From contig CAUWGX010000003.1 in assembly GCA_963558565.1 (NCBI GenBank), positions 62,001-126,000 on the forward strand: DNA of 64,000 bases, read 5' to 3'. Source of the stretch: Atopostipes sp963558565 (GTDB taxonomy: Bacteria; Bacillota; Bacilli; Lactobacillales; Carnobacteriaceae_A). Positions within the stretch are counted from its first letter, which is position 1; each line of letters opens with the position of its first letter. Below the pieces are notes generated by a model. It was given only the letters and a program-made list of their open reading frames with translations. It was not told the DNA's origin and did not search any database. Position numbers and translations under genes: made by a program. Of this stretch, positions 36,538-44,100 are shown one piece after another.

Positions 36538-37830
36538 TTAGGCTTCCATCTTTTGCTCTAAAAATCGTTTACTGACTTGCACGCCTGTTACAATATCCGT
36601 TAAATCGCTCCATTCATCTGGGTGGTGACTAATGCCTTGGTGACTTTTAACAAATACCATGGCTACTGGACACTCAACCGCTAAGTTCATCCCATCATGT
36701 CCTGCACCACTTGGTAAAGTGAGGGCTTCTTGATGGGTTACTTCTTGAATGACTTGTTTTAAATCTGCCTGTAACTTTTCATCCATCCTCACGGGATCAA
36801 CATCCGTTGTCTTCGTGTAGTCCACTGAGAGCTCATTTTCTTTAGCTAAATCAAAAGCACAATCGATGATTTGACGTTCGAGTGTTTGGCGATCTTCAAG
36901 GTTCACATCTCGAACATCGACGGTCACTTCGACTTTCTCTGCAATGACGTTAGCGCCATTTGGGTAAACGTTCACTTTTCCAACTGTCGCAACCGCTGAA
37001 TCACTAATTTTCTCAGGCAGTAAACTGATTTCGTAAATAAAACGTCCCGCAGTAACGAGCGGATCAAAACGGTCATTCATCGGTGTATTGCCCGCATGAT
37101 CACTAACACCTGTAAAGGTAAAGTTTAGATCAGCCAAACCAGCAATGCCCGATACCACGCCCACAGATTGTCCAGCATTTTCTAATAATTTTCCTTGTTC
37201 GATATGGGTTTCAATATAAAGTTCATAATCTCGCTTCTTTTTCGCATTGAAAAAAGAGTCGACAGATAATTGCCGCTTTTCTAATGTATCGAAAAATGAA
37301 AGACCCGTACTCGTGGCTTTCAAATCCTGCAATGCTTCTTTGTTTCCTAATCCCATAAAAGCAGAACTTCCAAGCACTCCTACGTTAAATTGAGACCCTT
37401 CTTCTTCGCGGAAAATAATGATGTCATAATTAAAAGGTGGCGTGTATCCGGTGTCTTTCCATGCTTGAGCCACTTCGATTGCGGTCAGGACACCAACTGT
37501 TCCATCAAAATTCCCACCGTTTGGCACAGAGTCTAAGTGAGAACCAGATGCAAAAGTTTTTTCATTAGACGTTCCTTTGATGTGTCCAATCATGTTTCCA
37601 GCCTCATCGATTTCAATTTCTGCCCCGGCTTCTTCGAGCCATGTTCTAGCTAAATCATGGGCCGCCTGTTCTTGCTCACCATACCCATAACGACTAACAC
37701 CTCCGGACGGCATCTGACCAATTTCACTTAATTCCCCTAATCGCTTCGCGATCCGGGACCCATCAATTCCATCAATAGACAATGCATGATCATATGTACT
37801 TAATAAACGGCTTTCTAAATTTTCTATCAT
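36538..37830 (-). CDS. M20 family allantoate amidohydrolase / N-carbamoyl-L-amino acid hydrolase
   Basis: A cytoplasmic di-metal amidohydrolase of 430 residues. Metal ligands are in GSHLDSVPNGGNFDG (His and Asp) and FREEEGSQF (Glu pair), with HIEQG and, near the C-terminus, SHHPDEW. The GAGHDGMN motif is diagnostic of the AllC/HyuC group of Zn-dependent hydrolases. No allantoin, hydantoin or pyrimidine pathway genes lie next to it, so the physiological substrate is open. AGGGAAG precedes the ATG. Confidence 0.88.
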   Translation of the reverse strand: MIENLESRLLSTYDHALSIDGIDGSRIAKRLGELSEIGQMPSGGVSRYGYGEQEQAAHDLARTWLEEAGAEIEIDEAGNMIGHIKGTSNEKTFASGSHLDSVPNGGNFDGTVGVLTAIEVAQAWKDTGYTPPFNYDIIIFREEEGSQFNVGVLGSSAFMGLGNKEALQDLKATSTGLSFFDTLEKRQLSVDSFFNAKKKRDYELYIETHIEQGKLLENAGQSVGVVSGIAGLADLNFTFTGVSDHAGNTPMNDRFDPLVTAGRFIYEISLLPEKISDSAVATVGKVNVYPNGANVIAEKVEVTVDVRDVNLEDRQTLERQIIDCAFDLAKENELSVDYTKTTDVDPVRMDEKLQADLKQVIQEVTHQEALTLPSGAGHDGMNLAVECPVAMVFVKSHQGISHHPDEWSDLTDIVTGVQVSKRFLEQKMEA

Positions 37831-37956
37831 CTCTTCCCTCCTATTTTTTCTAGTTTATAGCTTTGAAAGTCGTCCGTCAATTTTTATAGAGTGTTTGAAG
37901 TATATTCTTATACTTTTGTGTGTTGTTTAAGAACGATCTTTTGTAAAAATTAAAAA

Positions 37957-37992
37957 GCTCCACGCCTTACTAAACAGTAAGAAGTGTGGAGC
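37957..37992 (-). terminator. Hairpin terminator in the tRNA-Ala to amidohydrolase gap
   Basis: The stem GCTCCACGCCTTACT / AGTAAGAAGTGTGGAGC is followed on the minus strand by TTTTTAATTTTT. It is the second terminator downstream of the tRNA. The 90 bases between the two (37993-38083) hold no gene I can see. Confidence 0.7.
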
Positions 37993-38083
37993 AAATAACC
38001 AACAAACCTATAATGCGGAATGCCAGATTTAGGCTTAATCATTTTAAGTGAGGGGTAAAAAGGAACATAACAGAACAAAAAGA

Positions 38084-38119
38084 AAAGCAACCAGACAACA
38101 ATGTTGATCTGATCGCTTT
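38084..38119 (-). terminator. Terminator after tRNA-Ala
   Basis: The imperfect stem AAAGC-CAG / CTG-GCTTT is followed on the minus strand by TTCTTTTTGTT, 15 bases from the tRNA 3' end. Confidence 0.6.
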
Positions 38120-38133
38120 CCTTTGAAATATAA

Positions 38134-38206
38134 TGGAGATAAGGGGTCTTGAACCCCTGACCTCTTGAATGCCATCCAAGCGCTCTCCCAACTGAGCTAT
38201 ATCCCC
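38134..38206 (-). tRNA. tRNA-Ala (anticodon GGC)
   Basis: The minus strand folds into a 73-base cloverleaf. The acceptor GGGGATA/TATCTCC contains the G3-U70 pair that identifies alanine tRNAs. The D arm is GCTCAGTTGGGAGAGC, the anticodon stem CTTGG/TCAAG carries loop ATGGCAT (anticodon GGC, reading GCC and GCU), and the T arm is CAGGGGTTCAAGACCCCT. The discriminator is A; CCA is not encoded. It stands alone, with two terminators downstream. Confidence 0.95.
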
Positions 38207-38251
38207 CTAAATACTGGTTTAAAAAACAACCAGTAATAGTATAACATATTT

Positions 38252-39037
38252 CTAAATTAAATCTAGTCTTTTAAAAGCTTTATATATTCCGTGATCATTA
38301 TTTGTGTTCGTGACAAGATCGGCAACTTCTTTAACGTGCGGCTCTCCGTTAGCCATCGCAATTCCATAACCTGATTTTTGAATCATTTCAAAATCATTGT
38401 TTCCGTCACCGACCGTAATGATGTCTTCGTGGTCATAACCTTTTTGTTCGGCTAAAATGCTTATTGTCTCGTATTTTGAACCGGTCGCTGGCAAAACATC
38501 CACGGCTTCTTCATACCAACGGACAAAACGGAATTCAGGAAAGTCCGCTTGGCGATATACTGTACTATCTTCATCATCAATAAATAATAGTAATTGAATT
38601 AATTCATTGTCATAATGAAACCTTCCTGAAACGTCATAATCTGGGACGTCATATCCTACATACTGCATTCCATCTGCAATACGAGGACTGATTTCTTTTG
38701 ACCGTCGCAAAAGCTCATGCGCGGTTTCATAAACAATCGGATGATTTTCGGCATCCGCTCGTTCAATTAAACGATGGAGCGCACCTTGGTCCAATGGGTT
38801 TTTATAAGCTGTTTCATGATTATAAAAAGCCTCCGCTCCATTACACACGATATAGTGATTAAATGCTAAATCTTTAATGATGCCCTCAGCCATCAACGCA
38901 TTCCGTCCCGTCGCTATCGCTAAATCATGGCCAGCAGCGCTTAAAGCTTTTAAAGTCTCTCGAGTACTTTCAAGCACCTCTTTATTGTCATCAAGTAATG
39001 TCCCATCAATATCAAAAAATATGAACTTTTTATCCAT
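38252..39037 (-). CDS. HAD superfamily (Cof-type IIB) sugar/nucleotide phosphatase
   Basis: A cytoplasmic Mg-dependent phosphatase of 261 residues. Motif I is FFDIDGTLLDD, motif II IATGRN, and motifs III/IV are in VGDGNNDFEMI and GIAMANGEPHVKEVAD. The large IIB cap lies between residues about 85 and 185. I chose ATG 39037, with GGGAGG just upstream; an in-frame GTG at 39049 lies inside that ribosome site. It is directly downstream of the DeoR regulator and may be its target. Substrate unknown. Confidence 0.9.
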   Translation of the reverse strand: MDKKFIFFDIDGTLLDDNKEVLESTRETLKALSAAGHDLAIATGRNALMAEGIIKDLAFNHYIVCNGAEAFYNHETAYKNPLDQGALHRLIERADAENHPIVYETAHELLRRSKEISPRIADGMQYVGYDVPDYDVSGRFHYDNELIQLLLFIDDEDSTVYRQADFPEFRFVRWYEEAVDVLPATGSKYETISILAEQKGYDHEDIITVGDGNNDFEMIQKSGYGIAMANGEPHVKEVADLVTNTNNDHGIYKAFKRLDLI

Positions 39038-39078
39038 AAATCCTCCCACAAACTCTCATTAAAAATAATTTCTTGAAG

Positions 39079-39822
39079 TTAAACCGTAACTAATTCAATC
39101 TCTTCTTGTTTTAAAAACTTTCGCATATCACTTTGAATGCTTTTATCTGTATAAATTTTTGTCACTTCTGAAAAAGGAAAGAACCCAACGAGCCCTTTAT
39201 TTTTAAATTTAGTCGCATCGGTTAAAATGATTAACTCATCCGCTTGTGCTGCCATCGCTCGCGCGGTTTCGGCTCGGCGCAAGTCTAAGCTAGTAAAGCC
39301 TCTCTCTTTATCTACCCCGTCAATCCCAACAAACATTTTATCACAGTAAAAATGACTCACGGCTTTTTCCGTTAAGATACCTGTACTGACTTGAGACCGT
39401 TTCTGATATTCGCCACCCAATAAAACAATATTAACAGCTTCGCTTCTTCGAATATGTGAGGCAATAAAGTTGGAATTCGTGATGATGGTGACATTCTCAC
39501 GATTATTGGCGAGCTCCTCGGCCAGCAAGGCACAAGTGGATCCTGATTCGATCAACACCACATCATTATCCGAGATTTCTTTCGCTGCTTCCTTAGCGAT
39601 ACGTTTTTTAATGTCATAGTTAATGGCTAGGCGATAGTTTAAATCGTCTTCGCTGTTTAATACCGCATAACCATGTTCTCGGTGGAGAATGCCTTTTGTT
39701 TCTAATTGATCCAAATCTTTTCGAATGGTTACTTTTGAAACATCTAATAATTCAGACAATTCATTTACTTCAATTTTTCGTCGTTCACTGACGATTTTTA
39801 CGATCTTCTCTAACCGTGTCAT
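39079..39822 (-). CDS. DeoR/GlpR family transcriptional repressor
   Basis: A 247-residue sugar-phosphate-responsive regulator. The N-terminal winged helix (TRLEKIVKIVSERRKIEV, DVSKVTIRKDLDQLETKGIL) matches the DeoR signature, and the C-terminal DeoR sensor domain shows LIESGSTCALLAEEL and FVGIDGVDKERGFTS. I chose ATG 39822 (MTRLEKI), with GGAGGGG upstream; the longer frame to 39888 adds unrelated residues. It precedes the HAD phosphatase by 41 bases and probably controls it; the effector is unknown. Confidence 0.9.
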   Translation of the reverse strand: MTRLEKIVKIVSERRKIEVNELSELLDVSKVTIRKDLDQLETKGILHREHGYAVLNSEDDLNYRLAINYDIKKRIAKEAAKEISDNDVVLIESGSTCALLAEELANNRENVTIITNSNFIASHIRRSEAVNIVLLGGEYQKRSQVSTGILTEKAVSHFYCDKMFVGIDGVDKERGFTSLDLRRAETARAMAAQADELIILTDATKFKNKGLVGFFPFSEVTKIYTDKSIQSDMRKFLKQEEIELVTV

Positions 39823-39929
39823 CGGACTCCCCTCCTTCTTTTCTTCCAAAGTATAGCAAAAATATTCCACCACGTCTATTTCATTCACAACTTTTACCCT
39901 TTCATTCGAAAGTCTTTCTAAAAATAAAA

Positions 39930-39967
39930 AATCTCGTAAGAAAACTATTGAGTGTCTTCTTACGAGA
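39930..39967 (-). terminator. Terminator after the LPXTG protein gene
   Basis: The stem CTCTCGTAAGAAG / CTTACGAGAT is followed on the minus strand by TTTTTTATTTTT, 12 bases past the stop. Confidence 0.8.
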
Positions 39968-39978
39968 GTGGCTATCTA

Positions 39979-41238
39979 TTAAAAGCTATCTTCTTTTATT
40001 TTTCTAGTTTTTCCGATGACCATTAAACTTAAACCTACAGCAAGTGTTGCAAAACCAAGAATCTGAATATTGTTAGACTCGCCTGTTTCAGGCAGTAGTT
40101 CAGGAACTTTGGTATTTCTAGACGGGGTAAAAGTTTTAGTTTCTTTGTTTTCTATCGTCTTATTTTCGACAGTTTCATCGGTGAGCTCGTCTTCAGCAGG
40201 AAGCTCTTCAACGGTTGACGTTTCTTCATAACCCTCATTAACTTCTACTTCAGGCGCATAATAATCCGTCGTGCCTGATTCACTTTGAACATAGAATTGA
40301 TTTTCATATAAATGTTCTTCGCCATTATAGAGTAACAGCATCGGAACAGTCGCCCCTTCTTCTAAATAACTAGCATCGCCCGCAATATTTCGCACGGTCC
40401 AATAGCCGTTCTCGTCTACTGAAGCGGATCGCTGTCTATTTGAACCCGGATAAAACACAACAACGTTCGCACTAGGATTCGCATAACCGGAAATACTTTC
40501 TGCTTGCGGATAGATGGGATCGACCGCTAAGATCGGTTCTTCTGACTCCAGTTCGGGTGCAGGTTCTGGATCGGGTTGTGGCGTTGGTTCCGACACTTCT
40601 GGTTCTGGATCGGGTTGTGGCGTTGGTTCCGACACTTCTGGTTCTGGATCGGGAGTTGGTTCAGGTTCTGGAGTTGGCATTGGGTCAGGATCTGGTACAT
40701 CATCACCCGGCTCCCCTTCGATTGGTTCTTCGCCTTCGTCGGGATTCGGCTCTTCATCCGAATCTTCGAGCTCTCCATCCTCAACAGGCTCACTCGGATC
40801 GGTGATCCCTTCTCCTTGTCCGTCATTCGGATCAGAAATATTTCCGCCGGCCCCATCGTCCATTTCATCTCTTGGCGCCCTTCTAAAAGGACTGGTGGAA
40901 CCATTTTCTGCAGGTGGCGTTTCTTCGATTTCTACAGGATCTTCTATTGATTCTGCCGTCGTCTGAATTTTCTCTGTATCAGACGGGCTATGTTCTTGCT
41001 CTTTGTCTAATCGAGTATCATTTTCTTCCTCAGTTGGTTCAGAATCTTCCGCTGTTTCATCATTCATCATTTTTAGATCGGCGTTAAAATGTTCATCTGA
41101 ATATTCTTCCGCTGCGGATACAACGATTGTTTCCTGAATGGGAGTTAAAATAAATGAGGTACTCAGGGCGATCATCACCGCACCTGTGAAGTATTTACGA
41201 ATCGAAGAGTCAAAAAGTCTTTTTCGTTCTTTTCGCAA
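39979..41238 (-). CDS. LPXTG cell-wall-anchored surface protein with acidic Pro-rich repeats
   Basis: A 419-residue secreted protein attached to peptidoglycan by sortase. The N-terminus has an SIRK-like signal peptide (LFDSSIRKYFTGAVMIALST). A very acidic region (about 45-220) follows, rich in Glu, Asp and Pro, with tandem PEVSEPTPQPDPE repeats. Next is one beta-sandwich-like domain resembling bacterial Ig-like modules (SISGYANPSANVVVFYPG, VDENGYWTVRNI). The C-terminus is LPETGES, a hydrophobic helix and KTRKIKEDSF. The start is TTG 41238-41236, with AAGGAGG 10 bases upstream. Ligand and function are unknown; a spacer-like stalk exposing one small domain is inferred. Confidence 0.85.
   Translation of the reverse strand: MRKERKRLFDSSIRKYFTGAVMIALSTSFILTPIQETIVVSAAEEYSDEHFNADLKMMNDETAEDSEPTEEENDTRLDKEQEHSPSDTEKIQTTAESIEDPVEIEETPPAENGSTSPFRRAPRDEMDDGAGGNISDPNDGQGEGITDPSEPVEDGELEDSDEEPNPDEGEEPIEGEPGDDVPDPDPMPTPEPEPTPDPEPEVSEPTPQPDPEPEVSEPTPQPDPEPAPELESEEPILAVDPIYPQAESISGYANPSANVVVFYPGSNRQRSASVDENGYWTVRNIAGDASYLEEGATVPMLLLYNGEEHLYENQFYVQSESGTTDYYAPEVEVNEGYEETSTVEELPAEDELTDETVENKTIENKETKTFTPSRNTKVPELLPETGESNNIQILGFATLAVGLSLMVIGKTRKIKEDSF
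40562..40652 (-). repeat. 39-bp in-frame tandem repeat in the LPXTG gene
   Basis: Two identical 39-bp copies (40562-40600 and 40601-40639) are followed by a partial third. Each encodes 13 residues of the PEVSEPTPQPDPE stalk. The unit keeps the reading frame, so copy-number changes would lengthen or shorten the stalk. Confidence 0.9.
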
Positions 41239-41239
41239 T

Positions 41240-41664
41240 TCGGTTAATCCTCCTTGTAATTTTCAAAATAATTATAAAATAACTTATAAAATCATTATAT
41301 ATATAATACACTACTACCAAGCTTTTGCAATGGAATCCCCTCTAAAAACTTATTTTTTATTTGATCCATAATAAACCTCTCTCGTCCCATACGAAAAAAC
41401 GTCAAATGAAGATTACTCGCCGTGTGATAACGGTTTCAGCGCTTTGTTGCTATACTTAAAATAGATTCTATGCTAAAATAATCATAACGATTTGCGTGTT
41501 TGCGCATAGATTGTACGGAAATACATACGAAGGATTTCATGCCTGCAGTGTTGGAGATGGCAACAAGAAACAACACTCTAAGTTTTTTTAGAATCCACGT
41601 ATAAAAAACAATGAATAAAAGAAATTTAAAATTAAAGAGAAAAGAAAAAGGAGTATATATTTTA
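41240..41664 (+). promoter_or_regulatory. Promoter and leader region of rnjA
   Basis: This 425-base gap has no gene on either strand. A TGCTATACT extended -10 near 41448 resembles the one before rnjB, and TGCTAAAAT follows near 41471. A leader of roughly 200 bases then runs to the ribosome site AAAGGAG. The LPXTG gene is divergent and has its own promoter here, which I could not pin down. Confidence 0.35.
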
Positions 41665-43338
41665 ATGAAACCAAATATAAAGAATAATGAGGTGGCTGTT
41701 TTTGCCTTAGGTGGACTAGATGAAGTAGGAAAAAACACTTATGGTATTCAGTTCCAAGATGAATTAATCATTATTGACGCTGGTATTAAATTCCCAGAAG
41801 ATGATCTGTTGGGAATTGACTATGTCATTCCTGATTATTCATATTTATTAGAAAACAAAGACAAAATTAAAGGACTATTTATTACCCATAGTCACGAAGA
41901 CCATATCGGAGGGGTTCCTTATTTATTAAAAGAATTAAACATTCCGATTTACGGAAGTAAATTAGCGATTGCGATGATTCGAAATAAATTAAGTGAACAC
42001 CGTTTACTACGCGATGCCAAGTTACATGAAGTTACAGAAGATTCTGTGATCAAATTCCGTAAGTTATCTGTGCAATTTTTCCACACGAACCACAGTGTGG
42101 CTGAATCATTCGGGATTGCAGTTCAAACCCCTTATGGTCACGTTGTTCAAACGGGTGACTTCAAGTTTGATTTTACACCACCTTTTGGTAAAGATGCCAA
42201 CTTACAAAAAATGGCAAAAATTGGTGAAGAAGGTGTAATCACCCTTCTATCCGATAGTACAAACGCTGAAATTACTGGTTTTACTGATTCCGAGCAAGTG
42301 GTGAATGAATCCATTAATGATTTAGTCGAGAATATCGATGGACGTATTATTTTCGCTTCTTTCGCATCAAACTTATCTCGTATCCAGCAAGTGATCCGAG
42401 CTGCACGATTATCTAATCGTAAAGTAGCCGTCTTCGGTCGAAGTATGATTAATGGAATTGAAATTGGTCGTGAGCTTGGTTATATCAAAGAAGACCCTAG
42501 TATCTTTATCGAAGCAAACGAAATTAATTCTTATGAACCCCATGAAATTCTTATTTTATGTACCGGTTCTCAAGGGGAACCTTTTGCAGCGTTAAGTCGT
42601 ATTGCGAATGGTACCCACCGCCAAATTTCGATTATCCCTGGTGATACGGTTATTTTCTCAAGCTCCCCAATTCCTGGAAACACGAATTCTGTTAATAATT
42701 TAATTAACTCTTTATCTGAAGCTGGAGCAAATATCGTTCATGGTAAAATCAATAATATCCATACTTCTGGTCACGGTGCGCAACAAGAATTGAAATTAAT
42801 GCTACGTTTAATGAAACCGAAGTTTTTCGTACCGATTCATGGTGAACGCCGTATGCAGCACGAGCACCAAGAATTAGCGATTCAAACAGGGGTTAAAGAA
42901 GAAAATACCTTTATTTTAGATAATGGGGAAATCTTAGCTTTCACTGAAGAATACGCTCGTCGTGCTGGCGATTTCAATGCGCAAGATGTCTATATTGATG
43001 GTAAAGGAATTGGCGATATTGGAAACGTGGTTTTACGAGACCGACGCGTCTTATCGAACAATGGTCTTGTGGTCGTAGTCGCAACGATTGATAAAAATAA
43101 ACGTAAAATCTTAGCTGGTCCTGATATTATTTCTCGTGGGTTTATTTATATGCGAGAATCCGGTGACCTCATTCGTAGTGCGCAAGCTGTGGCTGAAAAA
43201 AGTATTCAACATTCATTTGGCTATAAACAAATCAATGAGTATAAATTACGAAATGATTTGATTGAAGACTTGAAGAAATTCTTATATACAGAAACAGAAC
43301 GTCGACCAATGATTCTACCAGTTGTCTTAACTAAATAA
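41665..43338 (+). CDS. rnjA: Ribonuclease J1
   Basis: The principal 5'-to-3' exo- and endoribonuclease of Firmicutes, which matures 16S rRNA and turns over mRNA. The 557-residue protein keeps all metal ligands: THSHEDHIGG, HSVAESFG, TGDFKFD, SGHGAQQE and PIHGERRM. The beta-CASP insertion and C-terminal domain follow. I chose ATG 41665, with AAAAAGGAG upstream; an in-frame ATG at 41611 would add 18 basic residues without similarity. Compare rnjB at 6967, where three ligands are lost. Monocistronic, with a terminator downstream. Confidence 0.95.
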   Translation: MKPNIKNNEVAVFALGGLDEVGKNTYGIQFQDELIIIDAGIKFPEDDLLGIDYVIPDYSYLLENKDKIKGLFITHSHEDHIGGVPYLLKELNIPIYGSKLAIAMIRNKLSEHRLLRDAKLHEVTEDSVIKFRKLSVQFFHTNHSVAESFGIAVQTPYGHVVQTGDFKFDFTPPFGKDANLQKMAKIGEEGVITLLSDSTNAEITGFTDSEQVVNESINDLVENIDGRIIFASFASNLSRIQQVIRAARLSNRKVAVFGRSMINGIEIGRELGYIKEDPSIFIEANEINSYEPHEILILCTGSQGEPFAALSRIANGTHRQISIIPGDTVIFSSSPIPGNTNSVNNLINSLSEAGANIVHGKINNIHTSGHGAQQELKLMLRLMKPKFFVPIHGERRMQHEHQELAIQTGVKEENTFILDNGEILAFTEEYARRAGDFNAQDVYIDGKGIGDIGNVVLRDRRVLSNNGLVVVVATIDKNKRKILAGPDIISRGFIYMRESGDLIRSAQAVAEKSIQHSFGYKQINEYKLRNDLIEDLKKFLYTETERRPMILPVVLTK

Positions 43339-43356
43339 TGCATAAAATATTTTATA

Positions 43357-43405
43357 AAAGCAGTTTCCGTCATGATTTTTCATTCATTGGGAACTGCTTT
43401 TTTTT
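43357..43405 (+). terminator. Terminator of rnjA
   Basis: The stem AAAGCAGTTTCC / GGGAACTGCTTT is followed by TTTTTTTC on the plus strand. Confidence 0.85.
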
Positions 43406-43428
43406 CTTTTTATTTTAAATATTTGGCA

Positions 43429-43630
43429 TTCTGATTCATCGAAAAAGACCTCGTGGGGCCTTATTCGATATTCAGCACCATGAGCCTATAGCTTCTGGCA
43501 TCGAATACCATTTTCATGCGCACGAGCGCACCTGCCGTGAGCACGAAAAGCCTTTACGACTCCTCAAGACAAGTCCTTCCGAGCACGTTTTTCACTTTCG
43601 CTTCCACGAGCACCTTTCTCCTTGAAAGAA
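43429..43630. repeat. MITE-like element, copy 1 (202 bp)
   Basis: This element is about 94% identical (13 differences across 206 aligned bases, counted by eye) to the copy at 47732 and lies in the same orientation. Its ends are imperfect inverted repeats: TTCT-N8-GAAA-N5-CTCGTGG on the left, and the same pattern with N4 read from the right on the other strand. An internal hairpin is formed around TATTCGAT / ATCGAATA (43453-43500). It carries no coding sequence and no target duplication I can see. Copy 1 cuts off a group II intron reverse transcriptase gene. Confidence 0.75.
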
Positions 43631-44038
43631 ATCGAGTAAGACGAAATGAATCGTCCAGTTCTTCGATAGTAACCCCATCTACACCACTGGCTCCTTTATT
43701 TGCGCGCACTTTTTTATACGCTTCATTCATATTTTGGGCTTCAAGAATTTCTTCCAATAGCTTCGACATACTGTGTTTGATTCCTTTCCGCTCTTAAGTA
43801 TTCATCTTAAATTGGAGTAGCTTTTGACGCCTCAAGGTTACGGTTATCTTTTGGACTTTGTTACCTTTGGCTAACTTGTCCGCTTGAAACGCCTTAATAC
43901 CTTGTTCCTGTTCGTTAGGTCACGATTTCGCTATTGCTTCCCCTCTCCCATGCCTCTCATACCATAAAACTTGCAAGTCACTACGAGATTCGTTGATAAC
44001 TACGTTCCTTAGGGACTTCCACCCTAGACATAGCGCAT
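43631..44038 (-). mobile_element. 5' remnant of a group II intron, probably class C
   Basis: Read on the minus strand, the segment begins around GGTATGACGGGCATGCGC and contains TCTAGGGTGGAAGTCCC, typical of the 5' ribozyme domain of class C introns. It continues into the start of a reverse transcriptase/maturase: MSKLLEEILEAQNMNEAYKK then VRANKGASGVDGVTIEELD (43769 down to 43631). The reading is then replaced by MITE copy 1. The 3' coding region and domains V/VI are absent. The 5' end lies directly after the terminator of the flavoprotein gene, the preferred target of class C introns. Confidence 0.7.
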
Positions 44039-44056
44039 GCCCGTCATACCAAAAAA

Positions 44057-44080
44057 GAAACCGTCACATCTGACGGTTTC
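44057..44080 (-). terminator. Terminator of the fumarate-reductase-like gene
   Basis: The perfect stem GAAACCGTCA / TGACGGTTTC with a 4-base loop has T runs on both sides. The intron remnant starts just past its minus-strand T run. Confidence 0.85.
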
Positions 44081-44100
44081 TTTTATTAAATGAAATGATT

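Noticed and set aside
40514..40966. Ser/Gly-rich plus-strand frames opposite the LPXTG stalk
   Set aside because: They arise from the complementary strand of Pro/Glu codon repeats; the LPXTG reading has signal peptide, repeats and anchor.
41423..41438. Cre site TGATAACGGTTTCA before rnjA
   Set aside because: One core mismatch, and neither flanking gene has a reason for catabolite control; too weak to call.
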